From: Arthrobacter sp. PvP023
GTDB lineage: Bacteria > Actinomycetota > Actinomycetes > Actinomycetales > Micrococcaceae
Assembly (NCBI RefSeq): GCF_017832975.1
Contig: NZ_JAFIBI010000001.1
Location: 4,030,001 to 4,094,000 of the forward strand
DNA: 64,000 nt
Direction: 5' to 3'
Both the position numbers and the translations under genes were made by a program. The notes below the pieces were generated by a model. It was not told where the DNA came from, ran no database searches, and was given only the letters and a program-made list of their open reading frames with translations. Position 1 is the first letter of the stretch; each line of letters begins with the position of its first letter. This document shows positions 7,635 through 16,459 of this stretch, one piece after another.

Positions 7635-9305
7635 ATGGAAGTCACGGGGGAACTTGCAGCAGGAGGGGCATTGCGGTGGGCCAAGCTGCCCGCTGCTGCT
7701 GCTTCACCCGCGGCCGCTGTTTCGCCGGGTTCAGTCCGTAGCCTGCGGAGCGTCCCCGCGGGGCCGCGGCGTCCTGAGGCTTTAGCGTTCGACGGCGTTG
7801 GTTCCGGTGAGCTGTCCCGGTGCCTTGAGCTGCTGGAGGCCATTAGTTCGACGGCGGTCGCGGACGCTGCGGTGTTGGGTTTCCGGGAGGCGGCTGACTT
7901 CGCCGCCCTGGTGGAGGACATCTCCCGGGCCGCTGAATATTTGCAGGTGGTTGCTGCCGGGGCGGTGGACCGGTCGCGGCGCGAGGCCAGTGCTGCTGCA
8001 GCTGCTGCGCGGGCTGGCTCGGGTTCGGGTGCGGCCGTTGGCTGGACCACCGGGTGGGGCAACGAGACGGCTGTGCATGGGCCGATCGGCTGGGCGACCG
8101 GGACGCAGGCCCAACCGGATGACGGCCCGGGAACGCCGAGGTCCAACGATCCGGATCCGGCCGATGACGGGTGCCGGAACACCACCGAGTTCCTGCGTAT
8201 GAGACTGCGGATCGGTGCCGGGGAAGCCCGCCGCCGGCTCGCCCTGGCCGAAGCCGTGCTGCCCCGGGCCGGGATCACCGGCCACCCCCAACCTCCGGAA
8301 CGGCCCGTGCTCGCCGCGGCCGTCGCGTCCGGGTCGGTAAGCTCCCGTTCCGCGACGATCATCACCGTCGCCCTGGACCGGGTCCGGCACCACGCCCCCG
8401 CGGACACCATGGCCCGGATGGAACACACCCTGACCCGCACCGCGGCCGAGAACGACACCGACTTCGTCGCCCGCGTCACCCGGCAACTGGTTGACGCGGC
8501 CGACCAGGACGGCAGCGAACCCTCCGAGGAGGAGCTCCGGCACCGGCAGGGCGTCTTCATCCGGAAACCCCGCCGCGGACTGCACCACGTGGAATTCTTC
8601 GCCACCCCGGACCAGTACGAACCCCTCCTGACCGTGATGAACACCGCCACCAACCCCCGCACCCAACCAGGCGAACAGGATCTGGACCGGCGGACCCGGC
8701 CCCAGCAGCTCCTGGACGGCCTCGTCGGCGCCGCCAAGACCACACTCGCCACCGGAAACCTCCCCGCTGCCGGCGGTCTGCGTCCCCAGGTCATGGTCAC
8801 CATCGACTACCGCGACCTCCTGGACCGCCTCGACCGGCTCGACCACAACAGCGACAGGCCAACCGGCACCCTAGGCATCCCCGGCACGGGCTCGTTCACG
8901 TTCACCGGGCCCGTCACCGCCGCCACGGTACGGAAGATTGCCTGCGACGCCGACATCATCCCCGTCCTCCTCGGCAGCCAGGGCCGCGTCCTGGACATCG
9001 GCAGGACCACCCGGATCTTCCCGCCCCACATCCGCAAAGCCCTCACCGCCCGCGACCAAGGCTGCGCGTTCCCGGGCTGCACCATCCCCGCCCCCTGGTG
9101 CGAAGCCCACCACATCACCTACTGGTCACACGGCGGAACCACCAGCACCGAGAACGGCACGCTGCTTTGCTCCCAGCACCACCACCTGATCCACAAGGAA
9201 CAGTGGCACATCCAGGTCAAAACCGGGATCCCGTGGTTCATCCCGCCACCCCACATCGACCCACGCCAAAAACCACAACGAAACAACTACTTCAGGCCCG
9301 AGTGA
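7635..9305 (+). CDS. DUF222-HNH endonuclease domain protein
   Basis: 556 residues. The large N-terminal region (about 40-400) is DUF222, the 13E12-repeat family found in many copies in actinobacteria. The C-terminus carries a clear HNH nuclease module with zinc knuckles (CAFPGCTIPAPWCEAHHITYW, then ENGTLLCSQHHHLIH). These proteins are abundant in mobile and repetitive gene families, but their target and biological role are not settled. No ribosome site precedes the ATG. The neighbouring genes show no recombinase, attachment site or toxin partner, so I treat it as a stand-alone family member. Confidence 0.9.
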   Translation: MEVTGELAAGGALRWAKLPAAAASPAAAVSPGSVRSLRSVPAGPRRPEALAFDGVGSGELSRCLELLEAISSTAVADAAVLGFREAADFAALVEDISRAAEYLQVVAAGAVDRSRREASAAAAAARAGSGSGAAVGWTTGWGNETAVHGPIGWATGTQAQPDDGPGTPRSNDPDPADDGCRNTTEFLRMRLRIGAGEARRRLALAEAVLPRAGITGHPQPPERPVLAAAVASGSVSSRSATIITVALDRVRHHAPADTMARMEHTLTRTAAENDTDFVARVTRQLVDAADQDGSEPSEEELRHRQGVFIRKPRRGLHHVEFFATPDQYEPLLTVMNTATNPRTQPGEQDLDRRTRPQQLLDGLVGAAKTTLATGNLPAAGGLRPQVMVTIDYRDLLDRLDRLDHNSDRPTGTLGIPGTGSFTFTGPVTAATVRKIACDADIIPVLLGSQGRVLDIGRTTRIFPPHIRKALTARDQGCAFPGCTIPAPWCEAHHITYWSHGGTTSTENGTLLCSQHHHLIHKEQWHIQVKTGIPWFIPPPHIDPRQKPQRNNYFRPE

Positions 9306-9522
9306 TGCTGCACCATGCCGGCCCGACGTTCTTACGAGATGTCCTACTGGTACTTCGTTGGGTTTTCGGGCCAGGGACTGTTCGGAGTCCTATTAACTTC
9401 CTAGTGTGGGGAGACGGGGACCGGCTGGAAGGGCGGCGCATGCCGGTGCGGACGATGACGGTCCGGCGTGGACCACCAGCAACAGTCGCGAACGTACAAG
9501 GACGTACAGAGAAGAGAGCACC

Positions 9523-9867
9523 ATGAGCAACCAACAGGCGGCACCTGAGACAAAAGGTGTCACGGTGGAGCTACTTTCAACGGTTGACCTAGCCTCCGAG
9601 ATCGAGGGCATGGAAGGGCGCCAGCTTCGAACGCGAATGGTGACCATCGAGCCCGGCGGTGTGTTCGGCCCGGTCCACGACCACGTGGGCCGCCCTGGCA
9701 CCGTCTACATCCTGCAGGGAACGATCACCGACCATCGAAACGGAGTCGCCACGGACTACGGGCCCGGAGTGGGATGGCCCGAGGACCGGAATACCAACCA
9801 CTGGCTCGAGAACAGGGGGACGGTTCCGGCAGTGGAAATCTCGGTCGATATCGTCATGAAAGAGTGA
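9523..9867 (+). CDS. Small single-domain cupin protein
   Basis: 114 residues with one cupin barrel. The first metal motif region reads GGVFGPVHDHVGRPGTVYILQG and the second NTNHWLENRG, so metal-binding His residues are present. AGAGAAGAGAG just upstream provides the ribosome site, which fixes the ATG at 9523. Such small cupins are often binding proteins or isomerases; the substrate cannot be read from the sequence. It converges on the gamma-glutamyltransferase gene. Confidence 0.82.
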   Translation: MSNQQAAPETKGVTVELLSTVDLASEIEGMEGRQLRTRMVTIEPGGVFGPVHDHVGRPGTVYILQGTITDHRNGVATDYGPGVGWPEDRNTNHWLENRGTVPAVEISVDIVMKE

Positions 9868-9912
9868 AAGAGTGAACCCAAGCATGGGTGGTCCTACGTT
9901 AGGGCGGAAACC

Positions 9913-11745
9913 CTACCGCCCCGCTGCGTACCCCTGCGCACCGCGGGGGTTCGCTGCACCGAGCAGGACCCCCGTCCGGGGATCACGGACGACGGCGGAC
10001 AATCGTCCCAGCGTCCAGTCGCCGGCCCACGTGATCCGGTGGCCACGGCGTTCCAGGCCGGCCATGACGTCCTCACCCAGCCTGCCCTCCACCACTGCGC
10101 CGCCGGGCTCCCAGGTGCGGGGCCAGAACGATCCCGGCATCGATGTCGTATGGAATGTTGGCGCATCGATGGCCTGTTGCGGAGTGTAGCCGCCCACGAT
10201 GGTCCGCAGCAGGTACGGGAGCTGCCACTGGTCCTGCTGGTCGCCGCCGGGCGAGCCCAGCGCCGTAACAGCCGCGCCGTTGCGCAGCACAAGAGTGGGC
10301 GTCAGAGTGGTGCGGGGACGCTTCCCGGGGGTCAGCGTGGACGGTGTTCCCGGTTCGAGCCAGGTCATCTGCAGCCGGGTTCCCAGGCAGAAACCCAGCT
10401 CGGGGATCGCCGGGGAGGACTGCAGCCAGCCGCCCGACGGAGTCGCCGAGATCATGTTGCCCCAGCGGTCCACTACATCGATGTGGCACGTGTCGCCACG
10501 CGTTTCGCCGCTAGCCAGCACCGTCGGCTCACCCACGCCGGCGCCGGCAGTCCCGCGAAGACCCGGCCCGTCGTCGTCGTTCGCGAGCGCCGGCGGCACG
10601 TACTCCGTCCGCAGCGGCGGGATAAACGGTTCGTGTCCCGGAACCCGGCCGGGCCGGAAGTCCTGCGATGCCCGCTCCGTGATCAACTGCCTGCGCTCCG
10701 CGGCGTACCCGGCGGACAGCAGGTGGTCGAGCGGAACGTCAGTGTCGCCGTAGTAGGCCTCCCGGTCGGCGAGCGCCAGCTTCTGGGCTTCCAGGATGGT
10801 GTGCACGCCCAGTTCGGTGGACGGATCAAGGTACTCGTCCGCAAAGCCGTCAAGGATCGCCAGGGTCTGCAGGAGCGCCGGCCCCTGTCCCCACGGACCC
10901 GTTTTGGCGATGGTGTGTCCCCTGAACTCAACAGTGGCCGCGGCTTCATAACCGGCTTCGAATCCCCCGAAATCATCCATGGCCAGCACTCCACGGTGGT
11001 CAGTCCCGGACGAATGCCGGTGCGGCGTCTGCACGGACCGCACCATGGCCTTCGCAACGAAACCCTCGCGCCATTCCCGGCGTGCTGCGTCGATGCGCGC
11101 TTCCCGCGCGGACCCCGGGGCCCCCGCCTCCACCAGCCGTTCAAGGGTCTGCGCATAGGCCGGATTCCGTACCAGCTCCCCCTCAGAGGGGATTCTTCCC
11201 CCGGGCATCCACAGTTCGGCCGACGAAGGCCAGTGCTCCGTAAACAGCTCGGACACTGCCGCTATGGTCGCGCCAACCCTTCCCAGCATCGGGTGGCCGT
11301 CCCGCGCGTACCCGATCGCGTACTCGAGCACCGCCTGCAGCTCCCACGTTCCGTGGTCGCGCAGCAGGACGAGCCAGGCGTCGACGGCGGCAGGCACCGC
11401 CGCCGCCAGGGCGCCTGAACCCGGCACAAGCTCCAGACCTTCCGAACGATAGTGCTCCGGCGTCGCTGCGGCGGGGGCCGGACCCTGCCCCATCAGGACC
11501 ACCGGTTTGCCAGGTTCCTCCGCCGTGACAAACACTCCGGTCATGTCCCCGCCCGGTCCGTTCAGGTGCGGCTCCACCACGTGGAGCACAAACGCCCCGG
11601 CGGTGGCGGCGTCGAACGCGTTCCCGCCACGTTCCAGCACCGCCTGGGCGGCCGCGGTGGCCAGCCAGTGCGTGGAGGCGCTCATCCCGAAGGTTCCCTG
11701 CAGGGTGGGGCGCGTGGTGAACGGATCGGGCCGGGTGAAAGTCAT
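9913..11745 (-). CDS. Gamma-glutamyltransferase family protein
   Basis: 610 residues from ATG 11745. The precursor would self-cleave before the Thr in GDTCHIDVVDRWGN, which becomes the N-terminal nucleophile of the small subunit. Typical marks are HWLATAAAQAVLERGGNAFDA near the start, GPGGDMTG, and the SLTP-like loop TLTPGKRPRTTLTPT with the GSPGGDQQ segment. Members transfer or hydrolyse gamma-glutamyl groups, for example in glutathione salvage. No signal peptide is visible, so the protein is probably cytoplasmic. A TACAGT -10 box 7 bases before this ATG favours it over the GTG at 11763 and suggests a leaderless mRNA. Confidence 0.88.
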   Translation of the reverse strand: MTFTRPDPFTTRPTLQGTFGMSASTHWLATAAAQAVLERGGNAFDAATAGAFVLHVVEPHLNGPGGDMTGVFVTAEEPGKPVVLMGQGPAPAAATPEHYRSEGLELVPGSGALAAAVPAAVDAWLVLLRDHGTWELQAVLEYAIGYARDGHPMLGRVGATIAAVSELFTEHWPSSAELWMPGGRIPSEGELVRNPAYAQTLERLVEAGAPGSAREARIDAARREWREGFVAKAMVRSVQTPHRHSSGTDHRGVLAMDDFGGFEAGYEAAATVEFRGHTIAKTGPWGQGPALLQTLAILDGFADEYLDPSTELGVHTILEAQKLALADREAYYGDTDVPLDHLLSAGYAAERRQLITERASQDFRPGRVPGHEPFIPPLRTEYVPPALANDDDGPGLRGTAGAGVGEPTVLASGETRGDTCHIDVVDRWGNMISATPSGGWLQSSPAIPELGFCLGTRLQMTWLEPGTPSTLTPGKRPRTTLTPTLVLRNGAAVTALGSPGGDQQDQWQLPYLLRTIVGGYTPQQAIDAPTFHTTSMPGSFWPRTWEPGGAVVEGRLGEDVMAGLERRGHRITWAGDWTLGRLSAVVRDPRTGVLLGAANPRGAQGYAAGR

Positions 11746-11807
11746 GGGGACCACTGTAGCCACAGCCGGCAGCGGGATGACGGATTAACAGCGGCCCGGA
11801 TGTGCAG

Positions 11808-14288
11808 CTACTTGCCCAGGCCGGCCTTCCGAAGTGCCTCGGCCATGGCAGTGTTGGCCGGTGCGGGCTTGGGCGGCGGCGTCCGCTTGGCATCGGAACG
11901 GCCGTTCCGCGGCTGGTTGCCGTCACCCCGCGCCAGGCGGCCCTCACTTGCCTGCCGGGGTGCGCCGGACGGTGCCGGTTCGTCGTCGAGCCTCAGCGTC
12001 AGCGAGATACGCTTCCGCTCCGGGTCGGCCTCAAGAACCTTCACCCGCACCACTTGGCCGGACTTCACCACTTCGCGCGGATCGGACACGAAGCGGTTGG
12101 CCAGCGCGGAAACATGGACCAGTCCGTCCTGGTGCACGCCCACGTCCACGAACGCCCCGAACGCGGCCACGTTGGTGACCGTTCCCTCCAGGATCATCCC
12201 TGGACGGAGGTCGGAGATCTTCTCGATCCCTTCCGAGAACTTGGCGGCTGCAAACGCCGGCCGCGGGTCACGGCCGGGCTTTTCCAGCTCGGCAATGATG
12301 TCCTGCACTGTGGGCAGTCCGAAGGCGCCTTCCACGAAATCCTGCGGGTTGAGCGAAGCGAGGCTGCCGGCACCGGACCCGCTAAGGGCTGCCTTCCCGG
12401 CAGCTGAGCTGCCGCCTGCTGACTTAGCGCCTGCTGCGGCGAGGATCTTCCGTGCCACCGGGTAGGCCTCCGGGTGCACGCTGGACGCGTCCAGCGGCTC
12501 CGCTCCGCCGGTGATCCGCAGGAAGCCCGCGCACTGTTCGAACGCCTTGGCCCCCAGCCGCGGCACCTTCTTGAGCTCGCTGCGCTTGGCGAATGGCCCG
12601 TGCTCGTTCCGGTACGCCACGATGTTCTCGCTCAGCAGCGGTCCGACGCCGGCCACCCGGCTCAGCAGCGCGGGTGACGCCGTGTTCACGTCCACGCCCA
12701 CGGCGTTCACGCAGTCCTCCACCACGGCGTCCAGGCTGCGGTCCAGCTTTGCGGCCGTGACGTCGTGCTGGTACTGCCCTACGCCGATCGATTTCGGTTC
12801 GATCTTGACCAGCTCCGCGAGCGGATCCTGCAGGCGCCGGGCGATGGACACCGCGCCGCGCAGGGAGACGTCCATGCCGGGCAGCTCGGCCGCGGCAAGC
12901 GCCGACGCCGAATATACCGAGGCGCCGGCTTCGGATACCACGAGCTTTTCTGGCGCCCGGGTTCCGGCGCCGCCCTGCCCTGCCGCCGACTCCGCAGACA
13001 GCTTCTTGATCAGCTCGAGGGCCAGCTTGTCGGTCTCGCGTGAGGCCGTCCCGTTGCCGATCGCCACCAGCTCGACGGCGTGCTGGCGCGCCAGCCGCAC
13101 CAGTGTTGCGAGGGCCTCGTCCCACTTCCGCGCCGGGGCGTGCGGGTACACAGTGTCGGTGGCCACTACCTTGCCGGTCCCGTCCACCACTGCCACCTTC
13201 ACACCGGTGCGCAGGCCCGGGTCGAGCCCGAGGGTGGCACGGTTGCCCGCCGGCGCGGCAAGCAGCACGTCGCGGAGGTTGGCGGCGAAAACCCGCACCG
13301 CCTCGTCCTCGGCTGCGGCGAACATCCGCCCGCGCAGATCGGCGGTCAGCCGGGCCAGCACACGCGAGCGCCACGCCACCTGCGCGGTCTGCAGCAGCCA
13401 CTCATCGGCTGGCCGGCCGCGGTCCGCAACCCCGAGGAACCTGGCCACGGCGGATTCGTACCGGCCGCGGGCAGCTGCCAGGGCGTCGTCGTCGGACGGC
13501 TCAGCCTCGGCGAGGTCCAGCTCCAGCACCCCGTCCTTTTCCCCGCGGAGCAGCGCAAGTACGCGGTGCGACGGCATCCCGGACGGCGCCTGCGAAAACT
13601 CGAAGTAGTCCTTGAACTTCTGGCCTTCGGCCTCCTGGCCCTTCTTCACGCGGGACACCATGCGGCCCTGCGTCCAGAGCCGTTCGCGCAGCGTCGCGGC
13701 CAGGTCCGGGTCCTGCGCCACGCGCTCCACCAGGATGGACCGGGCGCCCGCCAGCGCCGCCGCAGCGTCCTCGATGGAATGTTCAGCGTTCAGGTATTTG
13801 GCGGCCTCGCGCTCCGGGTCCAGTTCCGGCCGTTTGAGCAGCGTGTCAGCGAGCGGCTCGAGCCCCGCCTCACGCGCGATCTGCGCTTTGGTGCGGCGCT
13901 TGGTTTTGAAAGGAAGGTAGATGTCTTCCAGCCGGGATTTGGTATCAGCGCCGACGACGGCGGCCTGCAGTTCCGGCGTCAGCTTGCCTTGCGATGCTAT
14001 CGCCTCAAGGACCGTCCGACGGCGGTCCTCCAGTTCGCGGAGGTAGCGGAGCCGCTCCTCGAGTTCGCGGAGCTGGGTGTCGTCCAGCGTCCCGGTGGCT
14101 TCCTTGCGGTACCGGGCGATGAAGGGGACCGTCGAGCCGCCGTCGAGCAGTTCCACCGCAGCTTTCACCTGCCACGCCTTGACGCCCAGTTCGTCGGCGA
14201 TCTGGGCCGCGATGTGGTCTGCCGTGGAGTCAGCAGTCTTGGCGGGGGACGGGGAAGGGCGCTGCGGGATGTGGTTCACCCAGAACAT
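11808..14288 (-). CDS. tex: Tex family RNA-binding transcription accessory protein
   Basis: 826 residues, slightly longer than the usual 720-780 because of a disordered tail. Order: N-terminal helical Tex domain (AKTADSTADHIAAQIADELG; IARYRKEATGTLDDTQLREL), a YqgF/RNase-H-like core (LGLDPGLRTGVKVAVVDGTG), helix-hairpin-helix motifs (NTASPALLSRVAGVGP), then a single S1 RNA-binding domain (about 680-750, GMILEGTVTNVAAFGAFVDVG). The tail is Pro/Lys-rich. Tex acts in transcription and RNA-linked stress responses in several bacteria. It is a single-gene unit. Confidence 0.95.
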   Translation of the reverse strand: MFWVNHIPQRPSPSPAKTADSTADHIAAQIADELGVKAWQVKAAVELLDGGSTVPFIARYRKEATGTLDDTQLRELEERLRYLRELEDRRRTVLEAIASQGKLTPELQAAVVGADTKSRLEDIYLPFKTKRRTKAQIAREAGLEPLADTLLKRPELDPEREAAKYLNAEHSIEDAAAALAGARSILVERVAQDPDLAATLRERLWTQGRMVSRVKKGQEAEGQKFKDYFEFSQAPSGMPSHRVLALLRGEKDGVLELDLAEAEPSDDDALAAARGRYESAVARFLGVADRGRPADEWLLQTAQVAWRSRVLARLTADLRGRMFAAAEDEAVRVFAANLRDVLLAAPAGNRATLGLDPGLRTGVKVAVVDGTGKVVATDTVYPHAPARKWDEALATLVRLARQHAVELVAIGNGTASRETDKLALELIKKLSAESAAGQGGAGTRAPEKLVVSEAGASVYSASALAAAELPGMDVSLRGAVSIARRLQDPLAELVKIEPKSIGVGQYQHDVTAAKLDRSLDAVVEDCVNAVGVDVNTASPALLSRVAGVGPLLSENIVAYRNEHGPFAKRSELKKVPRLGAKAFEQCAGFLRITGGAEPLDASSVHPEAYPVARKILAAAGAKSAGGSSAAGKAALSGSGAGSLASLNPQDFVEGAFGLPTVQDIIAELEKPGRDPRPAFAAAKFSEGIEKISDLRPGMILEGTVTNVAAFGAFVDVGVHQDGLVHVSALANRFVSDPREVVKSGQVVRVKVLEADPERKRISLTLRLDDEPAPSGAPRQASEGRLARGDGNQPRNGRSDAKRTPPPKPAPANTAMAEALRKAGLGK

Positions 14289-14429
14289 TTTGCCCTACCG
14301 GACGGACACTGTGTCGCTGGGTCCTCCCTCAACCACCCCGAACCGGCCAAAACTGGGGCTATCCACAAGGGGAAAGAAGTGATGTAGTGGCAGTTGGGGG
14401 AGCCCGGCGATCTACGGAGGCGGTCCACG

Positions 14430-14726
14430 ATGCAGGAGTTGCTCATCATCCTTCAGGGCGGCTTTAAGGAGGACAATGTCACGGTTTTCGTCAACGGCAA
14501 ACAGGCGAGGCGCGACACCGAGCTCTCCACCAATCCGCTGCTTGGCATAGCCGAGGAGGTCGCGATCGAGCTACCGGCGCGCGGGGCCATCATCGGCGTT
14601 GACGTCACCAGCCGGGGCCTGTCCGGGGGCCTGAAACTCAGTGGCAAACCCAAGAGCCTCCTCGTGTCCATCGAAGACGGCAAACTGCTGGTGCGGGAGG
14701 GGACGGGCCGCGAGGCGTTCCTCTAG
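14430..14726 (+). CDS. 98-residue conserved hypothetical protein
   Basis: Starts at ATG 14430 with GGAGG at 14416-14420, a well-placed ribosome site. The sequence alternates short hydrophobic strands and turns (LLIILQGG, VTVFVNGKQAR, VAIELPARGAIIGVDVTSRG, KSLLVSIEDGKLLVREG), predicting an all-beta soluble domain with no signal peptide, Cys residues or known motif. I do not recognise the family. It is divergent from tex. Confidence 0.65.
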   Translation: MQELLIILQGGFKEDNVTVFVNGKQARRDTELSTNPLLGIAEEVAIELPARGAIIGVDVTSRGLSGGLKLSGKPKSLLVSIEDGKLLVREGTGREAFL

Positions 14727-14739
14727 CTTGCAGGCTTGA

Positions 14740-15129
14740 TCAGCGGGCGGGCCGCCCGGTCAGCAAGACCGCCTGTCCGCGCGCCCGCGCGGCGACGATG
14801 TTCCGGCGGTGTAGCGCGACCGCCAGGAGGATCAGCGGCACATGTATAGCCGGGAGGTTCCGTGCGAACCACTTTGGCAGATAGATATCCGTTACCGAAC
14901 CGGTCTCGTCACCAAGCTTCTTGGCCACGGCGGTCAGCGGGCAATGGAACCCGTAGGCGGCAAAAATCAGCGTCTCGCCGGCCACCACGGCCGCAGCCAC
15001 CCCTGCTCGTCTGTCCGAGCGACCGCGGAGGCCCGCGTACAAGAGGTAGATCATGCAGGCTTCGATCAGGAACCATGCAAGCGTGTGAAACGACTTCACT
15101 GCCCTCAAGGCCATGCGGTCCCGGTCCAT
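14740..15129 (-). CDS. Small multi-spanning membrane protein
   Basis: 129 residues with about three to four membrane segments: about 12-32 (FHTLAWFLIEACMIYLLYAG), 42-60 (AGVAAAVVAGETLIFAAYG) and 93-110 (AIHVPLILLAVALH). A GFHCPLT motif follows the second segment and resembles the CPLT motif of DUF2784-type proteins, although the rest does not match well. Function unknown. It converges on the 98-residue orphan. Confidence 0.65.
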   Translation of the reverse strand: MDRDRMALRAVKSFHTLAWFLIEACMIYLLYAGLRGRSDRRAGVAAAVVAGETLIFAAYGFHCPLTAVAKKLGDETGSVTDIYLPKWFARNLPAIHVPLILLAVALHRRNIVAARARGQAVLLTGRPAR

Positions 15130-15161
15130 GTCTCCGCCTCGTGTCCGTAGTCTGTCTCGCC

Positions 15162-15695
15162 CTATTTCCCCGGGACGCGGCGGTCAGCGTCCGTGGGTTC
15201 GTCCTCGGCGATGTCCTCAGCCCACAACTCCGGGTAGTCGCGCTGGAAACCGAGCATCATGTCCACGCAGCGCCGGTCGTCCAGCACCAGCACTTCGACA
15301 CCCCGCGAGCGCAGGAGCTCGAATTCGCCAGGAAACGTCCTGGCCTCCCCCACCACCACCCGCGGAATCTTGAACTGGATGATCGTCCCGGTGCACATCG
15401 CGCACGGCGCCAGGGTGGTGTAGAGCGTCGTGTCGCGGTAACTCTTCTGGCGTCCGGCAGCGCGGAGCGCCGCCATCTCGCCGTGGGCGATGGGATCTCC
15501 ATGCTGTACCCGCTCGTTATGGCCGCTGGCGATCACCTCGCTCCCCCTCGCGAGGGCGGCCCCGATGGGAATGCCGCCTTCACTGAGGCTCTGCTCCGCG
15601 GCCCGGACAGCTGCTTCGAAGGCTGCCTCATCGTAGGTGGCAGCGGCTGAGGCGGCTGCCTCGGTGGCGGTACGGTCGCCTGGTTTATTGCTCAT
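15162..15695 (-). CDS. Nucleoside/cytosine deaminase family protein
   Basis: 177 residues from ATG 15695, fixed by AGAGGAGGG just upstream. It carries the zinc-dependent cytidine-deaminase signature: AHGEMAAL (His ligand and catalytic Glu) and APCAMCTG (two Cys ligands). An Ala-rich N-terminal tail precedes the fold. Close relatives deaminate cytosine, guanine or related bases; the base is not predictable here. The C-terminus is acidic. Its first 11 bases overlap the end of the SOUL gene, so its ribosome site lies inside that gene and the two are translationally linked. Confidence 0.85.
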   Translation of the reverse strand: MSNKPGDRTATEAAASAAATYDEAAFEAAVRAAEQSLSEGGIPIGAALARGSEVIASGHNERVQHGDPIAHGEMAALRAAGRQKSYRDTTLYTTLAPCAMCTGTIIQFKIPRVVVGEARTFPGEFELLRSRGVEVLVLDDRRCVDMMLGFQRDYPELWAEDIAEDEPTDADRRVPGK

Positions 15696-16290
15696 GCGGC
15701 CCTCCTCTGTGGCCGGCAAGTCCCGCCGACTCCTCGATATCCTGGACCACCTCGTTCTTCCTGAGGAACCAGGGTTTGAAAGGCGGGTCAAAGCGTGCGA
15801 ACCGCGGCGCTCCGACCGGCCTGAGGCCGGCTTGAGCCAGGGCTTCCTGCAGGACACTGTTCCGCTTCCCGAACGCAGCTTCGGTCCCCCTGCCGGAGAA
15901 TCCCAGGACGGCGGCCACAGAACCGGGCACGGACCGGATTTCCACTTGCGGATTATTCGGCACGGGTGCTGTTGCCGCCGTCATGCTGGCGGGAAGAACG
16001 AACGCAACAACGAATTCGCTGTCGCCGGGGGCCCCGCTCTGGACCACCGGCGCCGTCATTGCCAGCTTCCGGGATGACGCGGGACTTTGCAGCACCGGGG
16101 CGGTCATGGACACGGACTCGCGTGCGGTGTTGTTACCGCTGATGTAACCGAAAAGAAGCCGAAAAGCGGCGTTGCCCGCACTGTCGAAGGTCGCGTTCAC
16201 CTTCACTTCGGCGACGGCGTGCGCCGGGTAACGGCGCACTTCAAAATCCGGAAACCGTTGGACGACTTCAAAAGGCTGCTGTTCAGTCAT
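15685..16290 (-). CDS. SOUL family heme-binding protein
   Basis: 201 residues. The N-terminal FEVVQRFPDFEVRRYPAH, the GNAAFRLLFGYISGNN segment, and the repeated SMTAPV and AMTAPV motifs are hallmarks of the SOUL/HBP family, known for heme binding in eukaryotes and found widely in bacteria without a settled role. No signal peptide, so likely cytoplasmic. It is the upstream partner of the deaminase gene; no functional link between the two is known. Confidence 0.88.
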   Translation of the reverse strand: MTEQQPFEVVQRFPDFEVRRYPAHAVAEVKVNATFDSAGNAAFRLLFGYISGNNTARESVSMTAPVLQSPASSRKLAMTAPVVQSGAPGDSEFVVAFVLPASMTAATAPVPNNPQVEIRSVPGSVAAVLGFSGRGTEAAFGKRNSVLQEALAQAGLRPVGAPRFARFDPPFKPWFLRKNEVVQDIEESAGLAGHRGGPHEQ

Positions 16291-16459
16291 GTTCCTCAGA
16301 CCTTACGCCGACCGTGCCTGCCCGGGCCAGAGGCCGGCGGGCAGCGGCGGAGCGGGAGATCCCAAGGCAGATTGTCGGGGCCCTTTGATAGCTTGGCAAT
16401 AAGACATCAACGGCAGCTCACAACAACCGGCACCGCAACATCTACGGCAACGAGGCGCA

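Noticed and set aside
7635..9305. The DUF222-HNH gene as part of a mobile element
   Set aside because: No recombinase, terminal repeats or attachment site nearby; these genes are numerous and scattered in this group.
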